Positions 1-8,766 of a stretch of 64,000 bases of DNA are shown piece after piece. Both the position numbers and the translations under genes were made by a program. The stretch's first letter is position 1, and every line of letters starts with the position of its first letter. Under the pieces are notes generated by a model. It searched no databases. It saw nothing but the letters and a program-made list of their open reading frames with translations, and had not been told where the DNA came from. Location of the stretch: the NCBI RefSeq assembly GCF_019192735.1, contig NZ_JAHTKP010000039.1, positions 1-64,000 of the forward strand, written 5' to 3'. This DNA comes from Kitasatospora aureofaciens (lineage in GTDB: Bacteria; Actinomycetota; Actinomycetes; Streptomycetales; Streptomycetaceae).

Positions 1-532
1 GCAGTGAGATCTGGTCCTCCCCAGCGATCTCGGCCGCCGATCGGCCGGCGAGCAACGCGCACAGCACATGTTGCTCACGGGGGGTCAGGGCGGAGAACCG
101 TCGTGCTTCCTGCTCACGCTCCCGGAGCACGGCGACCAGGCGAGCCGAGTCATGAGCAGCCACAGACCGCCGCAGTAGCCGATCCAGACCCGCGACGAGG
201 TCGGTGAAGGGCTGATCGGCGTCCAACACCGCTGTGGCGACCCGACGCTCCACAAAGTCGGCCAGAACGGAGAATGGGCCTCCCGCGCTCACAGCGACGA
301 CAAGCGGACGCGGGCGGCCGACCAGGGCCGCCCGGGGATCCGGAAGCCGTCCTTGGGCATCCGCGATGAGGACCAGCTTGCCCGCAGGCCCGATCTCCCT
401 CGCGGCACAGGCCAGCGCTTCCTCGCCTGACAACTGGACGGCGCGCCACCCAAGGACAGTCAAGGCCGCCCCGAGCGCCACGGACAGGAGAGCGCTGCCT
501 GGCAACAGCCAGACGCATTCCACGCCCGTCAC
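1..532 (-). CDS. LuxR-family regulator with degenerate receiver-like domain (3' end outside window)
   Basis: The minus strand reads open from a GTG at 532 to the window edge, so the C-terminus is missing. The last visible residues contain ALTPREQHVLCALLAGRSAAE, the start of a LuxR/NarL-type helix-turn-helix. The N-terminal ~140 residues have receiver-like alternation of hydrophobic strands (LVLIADAQG, PLVVAVSAG, VATAVLDAD), but I do not see the usual phospho-acceptor Asp in an acidic context, so it looks like a pseudo-receiver. It probably binds DNA; the signal is unknown. No clear Shine-Dalgarno precedes the GTG and the frame stays open upstream, so the start is uncertain. Confidence 0.7.
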   Translation of the reverse strand, partial: MTGVECVWLLPGSALLSVALGAALTVLGWRAVQLSGEEALACAAREIGPAGKLVLIADAQGRLPDPRAALVGRPRPLVVAVSAGGPFSVLADFVERRVATAVLDADQPFTDLVAGLDRLLRRSVAAHDSARLVAVLREREQEARRFSALTPREQHVLCALLAGRSAAEIAGEDQISL

Positions 533-1576
533 GTCACCAGACGCGGCCGGCGTGGATGCCGCGGCGCACCACCCTGGCTCCGGACGCGAACCCGGCTTCC
601 CGAGCTGGCAGGCCGGGGCGCCCGGTTCGCGTCCGGGGCCAGGCCGGGCGGGCGGGCTCGTGCAAAGTCGTCCGGACGATCATCCCGGCTGGGGACAGGT
701 GCTCACTGGTCCAGGCCCGGCAGGACCCTCCGCCAGGCCTTTCCTGGGCCGGCGCCTTCGGGGCGCGGATCGAAGCAGCGGGGGCGTGCGAGCAAGGCGC
801 GGCCGGGCGGCGACGGCGGCAGCGACTGGTCGAGGGAGTCCTCATGCCGGAGGCTCTGCCCGGCCAGTCGCAGCCCCGAACCGCGCCGCCACCCGGAGGG
901 AGCAGCCCGGCGGGTATCTATCCGATAACACGCGTCCGGGCCGGAACTTCCACGATCGCAGGCAGGCAGCGCGGGTGCTTCGCTTGGGGCGGCGCCCGTG
1001 GTGAGAAGCAGGGCGCTGGGGTTGAGGATCGCGCCGGGAGCGGGCATGGGCATGGTCCCTTTCGCAGGTGAGGGGGCCAGGGGTCGGGTGTGCGGGGCGC
1101 GGCGTGGATCCGCCCGGCCGTGCGGCCCGGTAGGACCGGCCCGCAGCGGGCTGGGCTAATTGGCGACGAGGGTCCTGTCCCTCTGCGGGCGTTGGTCGGT
1201 CCGTGCGCCGGTTCGCCGGCGCTGGCGGCGGCGTGACGGGGCGTCCGTGCGGGTGGCCGTGCCGCGGTGTCCAACGTTCGGGGGGCGTTCCCGAGCGTGT
1301 TCCCACGGGAACAGAACGGCGGGAAAGTACGGCATGATGCGGGGTGAAGCGGGAAGATTCGGGGAAATTCTTGCTGGTCACAGCATCGTCCCAGGTCAGA
1401 CAGGGGGACGGCTACGGTTCGAGTCCGGCTCCGGGCACCGCTCGACTCGCGGGGGCGCCGACGGCGTCCCCGCCGGGAGCCCGCCGGCAGATCCTCCTCG
1501 CGGCGTATCCCGGAACTTTTGCCAAGCCATTACCCTGGTGCGGGGCGGTGCAGTGCCGCCACGGAGGGAATGAGCA
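533..1576. other. About 1 kb without a convincing gene
   Basis: All open frames here are Arg/Pro/Gly-rich and overlap one another on both strands, as expected for shadows in high-G+C DNA. One minus-strand frame (703-1053) starts well, with a GAAAGGGA-like site before ATG and residues MPMPAPGAILNPSALLLTTG, but decays into low-complexity sequence. It may be a gene remnant. A T-loop-like GGTTCGAGTCC at about 1413 does not fold into a tRNA. The right end, more A/T-rich around 1330-1380, should hold the promoter for the Bax-inhibitor gene. Confidence 0.5.
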
Positions 1577-2449
1577 ATGAGAAGCAGCAACCCGGTCTTC
1601 TCGCGGGAGGGGTCCTTCACCCGCGAGCCCGGCTACGCGGGGTTCGGAACGGCCCCGCAGGCCGGGGGCCCCTACGGCAACAACCCCTACGCGGGAAGCC
1701 CCTACGCCCAGCAGCCGCAGGGCCAGGGCCCGCTGACCGACGAGCAGCTGTACGCGATGTACAACGGGCCGTCGGCCGGCCCGCTCGCCACCGGGCGGAT
1801 GACGCTCGACGACGTGGTCGCGCGGACCGCCATGACGCTCCTGACCCTGGTCGCCGCCGGCGCGGTGGCCTGGTTCGCGCTGCCGTTCAAGAACTTCGGC
1901 TTCGCGATCGCCGCCAGCCTGGTGGCCTTCGTCGTCGGCCTGGTGGTCTCCTTCAAGCGGAGTGTCAGCCCGCCGCTGATCCTGCTGTACGCCGGCCTGG
2001 AGGGCTTCGCGCTCGGCGCGGTGACGCACGCCTTCAACACCATCTGGCCGGGCATCGCGATCCAGGCGGTGCTGGGCACGGCGGCGGTCTTCGCGGCGAT
2101 GCTGTTCGCCTACAAGAGCGGCCGGATCCGGGTCACCCCGCGCTACACGCGGATCGGCATCGCGATCGCGATGGGCTTCGTGCTGCTGCTGGCGATCAAC
2201 GCCATCGCGGCGATGTTCGGCGCCGACCTCGGTCTGCGCTCCGGCCCGCTGGGCATCGTGGTCGGCCTGATCGGCATCGGCCTCGGCGCCTTCTTCCTCT
2301 CGCTGGACTTCGCCGCCATCGAGGAGGCCATCGCCGAGGGCGCGCCGCAGAAGGAGGCCTGGCGGGCCGCCTTCGGGCTCACCCTGTCGCTGGTCTGGAT
2401 CTACGTCGAGATGCTGCGCCTGATCGCGATCCTGCGCGGCGACGACTGA
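1577..2449 (+). CDS. Bax inhibitor-1/YccA-family membrane protein
   Basis: A 290-residue integral membrane protein. The first ~75 residues are a Gly/Pro/Tyr/Gln-rich cytoplasmic segment (AGFGTAPQAGG, then repeated NPYAGSPYAQQ-like text). After that come about seven hydrophobic segments, ending in WIYVEMLRLIAILRGDD. This layout and the acidic end of the last helix fit the Bax-inhibitor-1-like proteins common in actinomycetes. In characterised bacterial relatives the family is a pH-sensitive calcium leak channel; its role here is inferred only. GGAGGG at 1562-1567 supports the ATG at 1577. A strong terminator follows, so it is monocistronic. Confidence 0.88.
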   Translation: MRSSNPVFSREGSFTREPGYAGFGTAPQAGGPYGNNPYAGSPYAQQPQGQGPLTDEQLYAMYNGPSAGPLATGRMTLDDVVARTAMTLLTLVAAGAVAWFALPFKNFGFAIAASLVAFVVGLVVSFKRSVSPPLILLYAGLEGFALGAVTHAFNTIWPGIAIQAVLGTAAVFAAMLFAYKSGRIRVTPRYTRIGIAIAMGFVLLLAINAIAAMFGADLGLRSGPLGIVVGLIGIGLGAFFLSLDFAAIEEAIAEGAPQKEAWRAAFGLTLSLVWIYVEMLRLIAILRGDD

Positions 2450-2482
2450 TCGCCCGATCGGGACGTCCCCGCCGTACCCACT

Positions 2483-2526
2483 GCCGCCGGGCCCCCGGAG
2501 CGAGACCGCTCCGGGGGCCCGGCGGC
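2483..2526 (+). terminator. Terminator after the Bax-inhibitor gene
   Basis: A perfect 20-bp inverted repeat (2483-2502 with 2507-2526) closes on a 4-nt loop (AGAC). There is no T-run, which is usual for Streptomyces terminators. Confidence 0.85.
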
Positions 2527-2549
2527 GTAGGGCCCGTAGGCTCCTCTGC

Positions 2550-2927
2550 ATGCATGACGTACAGCCCCTGGTCGAAGCCGTCGACGCACTGGCGGATCGT
2601 TTCCGCTCGCTGCCGCAGAGCAAGCTGCTGGGCGCCGTGCCCGGACACGGGTCGCGGGCGGCGGCCGCGCTGGCGCTGGCGCGGCGGCTGGCCGCGCTGG
2701 GGCTGGCGGTGGAGGGCGGGCCGGAGCGGGAGTTCCCGGACGCCGGGGCCTTCGCGGTGGGGGACCAGCTCGCCGTTGCCGGGCACGACCTGGCGGTCGC
2801 GCTGGCGGCCCTGCCGGAGGGCACCGAGGTGGCGCTGCCGGAGGCGCTGGGCGGGCCCGCCGACGCGCCCGCGGTGCTGGCCGGGGCGGTGGCGGCGATC
2901 GGCGAGACGGCCGCGCTCTGCGCGTAG
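2550..2927 (+). CDS. Conserved hypothetical protein, 125 aa
   Basis: A 125-residue Ala/Leu-rich soluble protein starting at ATG 2550 (MHDVQPLVEAVDALADRFRS). It has no signal peptide, membrane segment or catalytic motif that I recognise. The text alternates helical stretches (AAAALALARRLAALGLAVEGG) with short acidic loops, suggesting a small alpha-helical fold. It lies between two strong terminators, so it is its own unit. Codon use matches its neighbours and no other frame competes, which supports it as real. Function unknown. Confidence 0.75.
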   Translation: MHDVQPLVEAVDALADRFRSLPQSKLLGAVPGHGSRAAAALALARRLAALGLAVEGGPEREFPDAGAFAVGDQLAVAGHDLAVALAALPEGTEVALPEALGGPADAPAVLAGAVAAIGETAALCA

Positions 2928-2941
2928 CCCCGTCCGGACAG

Positions 2942-2990
2942 GCCGAAGGCCGCCCGGGTCGGTAACCCCTTGACCCGGGCGGCCTTCGGC
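2942..2990. terminator. Bidirectional terminator
   Basis: A perfect 19-bp inverted repeat (2942-2960 with 2972-2990) with an 11-nt loop lies between two convergent genes and can serve both. Confidence 0.85.
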
Positions 2991-3010
2991 GCGGCGCTGG
3001 TGAGCGGTCG

Positions 3011-3961
3011 TCAGATGCTGGCGACCACCCGGTCGGCGAGCACGTAGACGGCCTCCTCGGCGGTGGAGAAGGTCAGCGAGTACGAGCCGGAGAAGCGCGA
3101 GCCGCCGAGCAGCCGGACGTGCTCACCGGCCCGGACCGCGTCGATCAGCCGGTAGGCGGCCTCCCGGTCGCCCGGGGCCACGCACAGCGTGGTGCCGTCG
3201 GCGAAGGCGTACACGTCCAGGGTGCCCAGCGGGCCCGGGCGGACGTCGATCAGCGCGACGCCCTCATCGGCGAGGGTGGCCAGCCGGGTGTCGGTCCACT
3301 CGCGGGACGGCGCCTGGCTGGGCACGAAGTCGGGGTGCGAGGGGTGGCGGCGCGGGTCGGGCGCGGCGACCGGGGCGTCCTCGACGGCCGGTTCGGCGTC
3401 CAGCAGCCCGGCCTCCAGGCCGGTGGCCAGCAGGTCGGCCTCGCGGCGGGCCCGGGCGTCGCCGGCCGGCTCGGCGGCGGGGCCGGCGGCCGGGTGGCCG
3501 GAGCGCAGCGGCGCGCCGCCCTCGGGGCCGGGCTCGGCCGCGGCGCCGCCCTCGCTGATCAGGTCCTCCAGCGCGGAGCGCAGCGCCTCGCCGAATTCCG
3601 GGTCCATCGTCCCGGCGTTGTCGGCGGCGTCCTGCGGGCCGGTCGGACGCGGGAAGAACACCGGCCATTCCTCGGTGCCGGCGAACACGCCGGCGAACGG
3701 GGAGTCGAACAGTGGCGCGTCCTCGGCCGCGCGGGCCTCCTGCTCGGCCCAGAACGCCCGGGCCTCGGTGATCTCCCGCTCGCGGTCGGCGGCGAGCGCC
3801 TCGGCGACGGCCCGGCGTATCGCGGCCTCGTCGACCGGCGCGGGCACGGTCCGGGCCGCGGCCTGCGCGTCCAGCCGGCGGGAGAGTCCGCGGAGGTGGA
3901 GCAGTACGGCGGTCGACACGGTGATCAGGATCAGCAGCAGGATGGTGTAGACGGCGCTCAC
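3011..3961 (-). CDS. Membrane-anchored hypothetical protein
   Basis: Read from GTG at 3961, which has AGGAG upstream; the frame stays open to 4015 but that part lacks a ribosome site. The 316-residue product starts with one transmembrane segment (SAVYTILLLILITVSTAVLL). A charged helical stretch (AAIRRAVAEALAADREREI), an acidic Ala/Gly/Pro linker, and a C-terminal domain of about 95 residues follow, with VALIDVRPGPLGTLDVYAF and YSLTFSTAEEAVYVLADR. I do not recognise the domain. One anchor plus a cytoplasmic or extracellular sensor-like domain is all that can be said. It ends against the shared terminator at 2942-2990. Confidence 0.7.
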   Translation of the reverse strand: MSAVYTILLLILITVSTAVLLHLRGLSRRLDAQAAARTVPAPVDEAAIRRAVAEALAADREREITEARAFWAEQEARAAEDAPLFDSPFAGVFAGTEEWPVFFPRPTGPQDAADNAGTMDPEFGEALRSALEDLISEGGAAAEPGPEGGAPLRSGHPAAGPAAEPAGDARARREADLLATGLEAGLLDAEPAVEDAPVAAPDPRRHPSHPDFVPSQAPSREWTDTRLATLADEGVALIDVRPGPLGTLDVYAFADGTTLCVAPGDREAAYRLIDAVRAGEHVRLLGGSRFSGSYSLTFSTAEEAVYVLADRVVASI

Positions 3962-4156
3962 GGAACGTACTCCTAGCGAGGAGCGGAACGGGGTTACGTG
4001 TCCACACTGCCGCATGCGGGGGTGTTACCGCAGTGACGAATGTCTAATTTGTCCGGGACTTTCGCTCTTGTCCTCAAATTGTTAGGTAACACCGTTCTAC
4101 GCTGCGGAGTTGATCCGCTCCGCACTGTCGATTTCCGGGCCGAAAACGAAAGGAAT

Positions 4157-4193
4157 GAGGGCCGGATCGACCTCGCGGTGTGATCCGGCCCTC
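4157..4193 (-). terminator. Terminator of the thiolase gene
   Basis: A 12-bp perfect stem (4157-4168 with 4182-4193) and 13-nt loop lie 80 bp beyond the thiolase stop codon, followed on that strand by A/T-richer DNA. Confidence 0.7.
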
Positions 4194-4272
4194 AATTACT
4201 CTGCGTCACTCCAAATGGGTGGTCCAGACCCTTGGGGCTTGACGCGGAGTGCGGCGGGGGGTGGGGGAGGGG

Positions 4273-5493
4273 TCAGCTGAGGCGCTCGATGACCATCGCC
4301 ATGCCCTGGCCGCCGCCGACGCACATGGTCTCCAGACCGAACTGCTTGTCGTGCCACTGCAGGGAGTTGATCAGCGTGGTGGTGATCCGGGCGCCGGTCA
4401 TGCCGAAGGGGTGGCCGACCGCGATCGCGCCGCCGTTGACGTTCAGCCGGTCCAGGTCGATGCCGAGGTCCCGGTAGGAGGGGATGACCTGGGCGGCGAA
4501 GGCCTCGTTGATCTCGACCAGGTCGATGTCGCCGATGGACAGGCCGGCCCGCCGCAGCGCCTGCTTGGAGGCCTCGACCGGGCCGTAGCCCATGATCTCG
4601 GGGGAGAGCGCGCTGACGCCGGTGGAGACCACCCGGGCGAGCGGGGTGATGCCCAGCTCGCGGGCCTTGGTGTCGGACATGATGACCAGCGCGGCGGCGC
4701 CGTCGTTCAGCGGGCAGCAGTTACCCGCGGTCACCGTGCCGTCCGGGCGGAACACCGGCTTCAGGCCCGACACGCCCTCCAGCGTGACGCCGGCGCGCGG
4801 GCCGTCGTCCGTGCTGACCACGGTGCCGTCCGGGAGCGTCACCGGGGTGATCTCGCGCTCCCAGAAGCCGGCCTTGATGGCGGCCTCGGCGAGGTTCTGC
4901 GAGCGGACGCCGAACTCGTCCTGCTCGGCGCGGGTGATGCCCTTGAGCGCGGCCAGGTTCTCGGCGGTCTGGCCCATCGCGATGTAGGCGTCCGGCAGCA
5001 GGCCGTCCTCGCGCGGGTCGTGCCACTCTCCGCCGCCCTCCTCGGCGCGGCGGGCGGTGCGGGCCACCGCCTCGTCGAAGAGCGGGTTCATGGTGCCCGG
5101 CATGCCGTCCGAGGTGCCGTGGATGCTGCGCGAGACGGTCTCCACGCCGGCCGAGATGAAGACGTCGCCCTCGCCGGCCTTGATCGCGTGCAGCGCCATC
5201 CGCGTGGTCTGCAGCGAGGACGAGCAGTAGCGGGTGATGGTCGCGCCGGGCAGGTAGTCCATGCCCATCTGGACGGCCACGATGCGGGCCAGGTTGTGGC
5301 CCTGCTCGCCGCCGGGCAGGCCGCAGCCCAGCATCAGGTCGTCGATCTCGCGCGGGTCGAGCTGCGGCACCTTGGCGAGCGCGGCCTGGATGATGTGGGC
5401 GGTCAGGTCGTCCGGGCGGACGTCCTTGAGCGAGCCCTTGAACGCCCGGCCGATCGGCGAACGGGCGGCGCTGACGATGACGGCTTCGGGCAT
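4273..5493 (-). CDS. Acetyl-CoA C-acyltransferase (thiolase)
   Basis: A 406-residue thiolase, the normal family length. It should catalyse thiolytic cleavage of 3-oxoacyl-CoA or condensation of two acetyl-CoA in the cytoplasm. The three catalytic elements are visible: nucleophilic Cys90 in ITRYCSSS, His361 in NGGAIAVGHPFGMTG, and the acid/base Cys391 in MCVGGGQGMAM. The GAGGAG site supports the ATG at 5493. No beta-oxidation partner gene is adjacent, so whether it serves fatty-acid breakdown or acetoacetyl-CoA supply cannot be read from context. A terminator follows at 4157-4193. Confidence 0.95.
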   Translation of the reverse strand: MPEAVIVSAARSPIGRAFKGSLKDVRPDDLTAHIIQAALAKVPQLDPREIDDLMLGCGLPGGEQGHNLARIVAVQMGMDYLPGATITRYCSSSLQTTRMALHAIKAGEGDVFISAGVETVSRSIHGTSDGMPGTMNPLFDEAVARTARRAEEGGGEWHDPREDGLLPDAYIAMGQTAENLAALKGITRAEQDEFGVRSQNLAEAAIKAGFWEREITPVTLPDGTVVSTDDGPRAGVTLEGVSGLKPVFRPDGTVTAGNCCPLNDGAAALVIMSDTKARELGITPLARVVSTGVSALSPEIMGYGPVEASKQALRRAGLSIGDIDLVEINEAFAAQVIPSYRDLGIDLDRLNVNGGAIAVGHPFGMTGARITTTLINSLQWHDKQFGLETMCVGGGQGMAMVIERLS

Positions 5494-5555
5494 GGCGGGC
5501 TCCTCGCTGAGTGACGGCGGACTGGCGTCCGGGAGGAAAGTTACCGCCTGGTAGA

Positions 5556-6674
5556 TCAGGCGTCACCCGTGGCAGCGTGTGAGCTGGCCGACGTGTTCCC
5601 GGGAGCGGTGGGGGCCTCCTTGGTGGGTCCCTCCAAGGGTCCCTCGGCAGGTCCTTCGATGGGGCCCTCGGCCGCCCACAGGGCCGGCAGGCCGATCCGC
5701 AGGCGGTGGCGCAGCAGCGCCCAGCGGCGGGTCGCACCCTCGGCCTCGACCCCCGCCACCTCGGTACCCGCCCGGCTCGCCGCGGCGGCCGCGGCCATCG
5801 CCACCGGCAGGACCGTCTCGCCCGGCACCGGCCCGGCCGGCCGCTCCTCCTCCGGCCACAGGCCCAGCGCGGCGCACAGCGACGGCAGGACGGCCATCGC
5901 GGCGGTCGCGTAGCCCTGGGCCGAGGGGTGGTAGCGGTCGGCGGCGAACATCTCCGGACGCGCCGCGAACTCCGGGCCCAGCAGTGAGCCCAGGGAGACC
6001 GTCCGGCCGCCCGCCTCCACCACGGCGATGGTCTGCGCGGCGGCCAGCTGGCGGCTGAGCCGGCGGGCCACCCAGCGCAGCGGCGGGCGCACCGGCTTGA
6101 TCGTCCCGAGATCCGGGCAGGTGCCGACCACCACCTCGCAGCCGTTCGCCCGCAGCGCCGCCACCGCCTCGCCGAGCTGGCGGACGGCCAGCTGGGCCGG
6201 GCTGTGGCGGGTCACGTCGTTGGCGCCGACCATGATGACGGCGATGTCGGGGTGGTGCGGCAGGGCCTGCTCCAGCTGGCCCGAGAGATCGGCGGACCGG
6301 CCGCCGGAGCGGGCCACGTTCACCAGCCGGACCGGGCGCTCGGCCACCGAGGCGAGGCCGGCGGCGAGCAGCGCGCCGGGGGTCTCGCGGGAGCGCAGCA
6401 CACCGAGGCCGGCGCCGGTGGAGTCGCCCAGGACCGCGAGCACGAGCGGCGGCTGCGGGGCGGCGGAGACGTCGGCGAAGGCCTCGCCGTAGACGCCGTT
6501 GGCTTTTGGCGGGTCGCCGTCCAGGACGCCGATGGCCTGGACGGCGAGTCTGCTCTCGGTCAGCAGCAGGCCGACCAGGCCGACGCCGATCAGGCCGAGC
6601 CCGCCGCCGCCGTACGCCGCCGCGGTGGCGATCCGGCGGGCCACTCGGGCCCGCGAGTCCTGTGCCCCTGGCAT
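5556..6674 (-). CDS. SGNH/GDSL-family hydrolase, membrane-anchored
   Basis: I place the start at ATG 6674 (MPGAQDSRARVARRIATAAA, preceded by GAAGGGGG); the frame runs open further upstream but that part is Pro/Arg-rich junk. The 372-residue product has one N-terminal hydrophobic segment (about residues 20-40), then an SGNH hydrolase: GDS block at Ser85 (LGDSTGAG), SGGRSADL, MVGANDVTRH, and the Asp246/His249 pair in DRYHPSAQGY. The C-terminus carries a short EGP repeat tail. The family hydrolyses esters or acyl groups; the substrate is unknown. It is divergent from cystathionine beta-synthase. Confidence 0.9.
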   Translation of the reverse strand: MPGAQDSRARVARRIATAAAYGGGGLGLIGVGLVGLLLTESRLAVQAIGVLDGDPPKANGVYGEAFADVSAAPQPPLVLAVLGDSTGAGLGVLRSRETPGALLAAGLASVAERPVRLVNVARSGGRSADLSGQLEQALPHHPDIAVIMVGANDVTRHSPAQLAVRQLGEAVAALRANGCEVVVGTCPDLGTIKPVRPPLRWVARRLSRQLAAAQTIAVVEAGGRTVSLGSLLGPEFAARPEMFAADRYHPSAQGYATAAMAVLPSLCAALGLWPEEERPAGPVPGETVLPVAMAAAAAASRAGTEVAGVEAEGATRRWALLRHRLRIGLPALWAAEGPIEGPAEGPLEGPTKEAPTAPGNTSASSHAATGDA

Positions 6675-6917
6675 CCGGTGCCCCCTTCGCGTCCTCGTGC
6701 CGCCCCCTCCGGGGCCACGGAAATGCTGCACACCCCTCCTACCCGCGCGGAGGCCGGGGCTACCGGTGGGGTGGGCCGATTGGTGGGGCGGGGGTGGGGC
6801 CGCTGCGCGGGGTCGGTGTGGTGCGGGTGGGGCGGAAGGGCGGGCTGGGGTGGGCGGCACGCCCTAGGCTTTGCAGTACCGAAAGCACTCGCATGCCCAC
6901 AGACCGGGAGGACCCCC

Positions 6918-8318
6918 GTGCGGTACCACAACTCGATCATCGACCTGGTCGGCAACACGCCACTGGTCAAGCTGAACAAGGTCACCGAGGGCATCAGCGC
7001 GACGGTGCTGGCGAAGGTCGAGTACTTCAACCCCGGCGGCTCGGTGAAGGACCGCATCGCGATGCGCATGATCGAGGCCGCCGAGGCCTCGGGTGCCCTC
7101 AAGCCGGGCGGCACGATCGTCGAGCCGACCTCCGGCAACACCGGTGTCGGCCTGGCGATCGTGGCCCAGCAGAAGGGCTACAAGTGCATCTTCGTCTGTC
7201 CCGACAAGGTGTCCACCGACAAGATCAACACCCTGCGCGCGTACGGCGCCGAGGTGGTCGTCTGCCCGACCGCCGTCGCCCCGGAGCACCCGGACTCGTA
7301 CTACAACGTCTCCGACCGCCTGGTCCGTGAGACCCCGAACGCCTGGAAGCCGGACCAGTACTCCAACCCGGAGAACCCGGCCTCGCACTACCACTCCACC
7401 GGCCCGGAGCTGTGGGAGCAGACCGACGGGAAGATCACCCACTTCGTGGCGGGTGTCGGCACCGGCGGCACAATCTCCGGCACCGGCAACTACCTGAAGG
7501 AGGTCTCCGGCGGCAAGGTCAAGGTGATCGGCGCCGACCCGGAGGGCTCGGTCTACTCGGGCGGCACCGGCCGGCCGTACCTGGTCGAGGGCGTCGGTGA
7601 GGACTTCTGGCCCACCGCCTACGACCGCAACGTCGCGGACGAGATCATCGCCGTCTCCGACAAGGACTCGTTCCAGATGACCCGCCGCCTGGCCAAGGAG
7701 GAGGGCCTGCTGGTCGGCGGCTCCTGCGGCATGGCCGTGGTGGCCGCGCTGGAGGCGGCCCGCAAGCTCGGCCCGGACGACGTCGTCGTGGTGCTGCTGC
7801 CGGACGGCGGCCGCGGCTACCTGTCGAAGATCTTCAACGACGACTGGATGGCCGACTACGGCTTCCTGCCCTCGTCCACGGACGAGGCGCACATCGGCGA
7901 GGTGCTGGTCCGCAAGGAGGCCATCGAGCAGGGCGGCATCCCGCAGTTCGTCCACATGCACCCCAACGAGACGGTTGCCGAGGCGGTCCGGGTGCTGCGC
8001 GAGTACGGCGTCTCGCAGATGCCGGTGGTCTCTCCGGGGGCCGGGCACCCGGACATCATGGCCGGCGAGGTGATCGGCTCGGTGGTCGAGAAGCTGCTGC
8101 TGGAGGGCATCTTCGCGAAGGAGATCGAGCTGACCGACACGCTGGACAAGGTGATGTCCAAGCCGCTGCCGGTGGTCGGCTCGGGCGAGACGGTCACCAA
8201 CCTGATGACCGTTCTGGAGAAGGCCGACGCCGCGGTGGTGCTGGTGGAGGGCAAGCCGCAGGGCATCGTCACCCGCCAGGACCTGCTGGGCTTCCTCACC
8301 GGCCGCGCCGCGCACTGA
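6918..8318 (+). CDS. cbs: Cystathionine beta-synthase
   Basis: A 466-residue protein starting at GTG 6918 with GGGAGGA just upstream. It condenses serine (or O-acetylserine) with homocysteine in the transsulfuration pathway. The N-terminal PLP fold-type II domain carries the PLP Lys44 in GGSVKDRIAM, the PTSGNTG loop, and GVGTGGTISGTGNYLK. Residues from about 340 on form two CBS motifs (RKEAIEQGGIPQFVHMHPNE and KVMSKPLPVVGSGETVTNLM), the usual nucleotide-sensing tail. The CBS pair distinguishes it from plain cysteine synthases. Its likely partner enzyme is at 11955. Confidence 0.93.
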   Translation: MRYHNSIIDLVGNTPLVKLNKVTEGISATVLAKVEYFNPGGSVKDRIAMRMIEAAEASGALKPGGTIVEPTSGNTGVGLAIVAQQKGYKCIFVCPDKVSTDKINTLRAYGAEVVVCPTAVAPEHPDSYYNVSDRLVRETPNAWKPDQYSNPENPASHYHSTGPELWEQTDGKITHFVAGVGTGGTISGTGNYLKEVSGGKVKVIGADPEGSVYSGGTGRPYLVEGVGEDFWPTAYDRNVADEIIAVSDKDSFQMTRRLAKEEGLLVGGSCGMAVVAALEAARKLGPDDVVVVLLPDGGRGYLSKIFNDDWMADYGFLPSSTDEAHIGEVLVRKEAIEQGGIPQFVHMHPNETVAEAVRVLREYGVSQMPVVSPGAGHPDIMAGEVIGSVVEKLLLEGIFAKEIELTDTLDKVMSKPLPVVGSGETVTNLMTVLEKADAAVVLVEGKPQGIVTRQDLLGFLTGRAAH

Positions 8319-8766
8319 CGTGGTGTCACCGCACTTGGCCCGCAGGGCGGATGTGAAGGATTCGTGCACGGGCGAAGTGGTACACCGGCGTCACCTGTCC
8401 GCAGCACGGGGTTAACAACGCTCCGGCATCGTGGTGGTCAACGGCAAGACGCCGAGCGAGGCGACAGTCACCGTCCGGGAGCGGCTCCCCGGCGGTAGCG
8501 GTCGGCTCCGGACACGTCGGGCGGCCCTGACCCGGCCGCCGTGTCCGCCCTCCCCGACCGGTATCGGATCGGAGGGGGCCTACCGCGGGAGGCGCCGTCG
8601 TCCCGCCCCTGTCCGGCTCCGGCCGGTCGACAGGGGGAGGCGGCTCCCGCGGCAACCACCGCGCCGCAGGGCGCGTCTCCGCGGCTCCCGGGTGGGGGAG
8701 CCCAGGCGGAGAGCGGGCGGGCCGGTCCTTCTCCGAGGGACCGGCCCGTCCCGTACGCTCGCACGC
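8319..8766. other. 448-bp intergenic region with hairpin
   Basis: No reading frame here has convincing protein character. A strong hairpin, 11-bp stem 8718-8728 with 8738-8748 and 9-nt loop, sits just 18 bp upstream of the next ATG. I do not recognise a riboswitch or known small RNA. It may end transcription coming from cbs, or be part of the leader of the next gene. Confidence 0.45.

Noticed and set aside
1365..1445. tRNA-like T-loop (GGTTCGAGTCC) with nearby stem-like text
   Set aside because: The T-stem pairs at only three of five positions and there is no matching acceptor or anticodon arm within 90 bp upstream.
3119..3976. Long plus-strand frame of 285 codons opposite the membrane-anchored hypothetical
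   Set aside because: Shadow: Gly/Arg/Val-rich text without motifs or ribosome site; the minus frame has the transmembrane segment and AGGAG site.
6864..8369. 501-codon minus-strand frame opposite cystathionine beta-synthase
   Set aside because: Complement shadow, dominated by Val/Asp/Gly/His/Arg; the plus strand has a full set of PLP and CBS motifs.
8431..8766. Upstream extension of the acidic 112-aa gene to 8431
   Set aside because: The extra 112 codons are Arg/Pro-rich and include a hairpin; protein character begins at ATG 8767.
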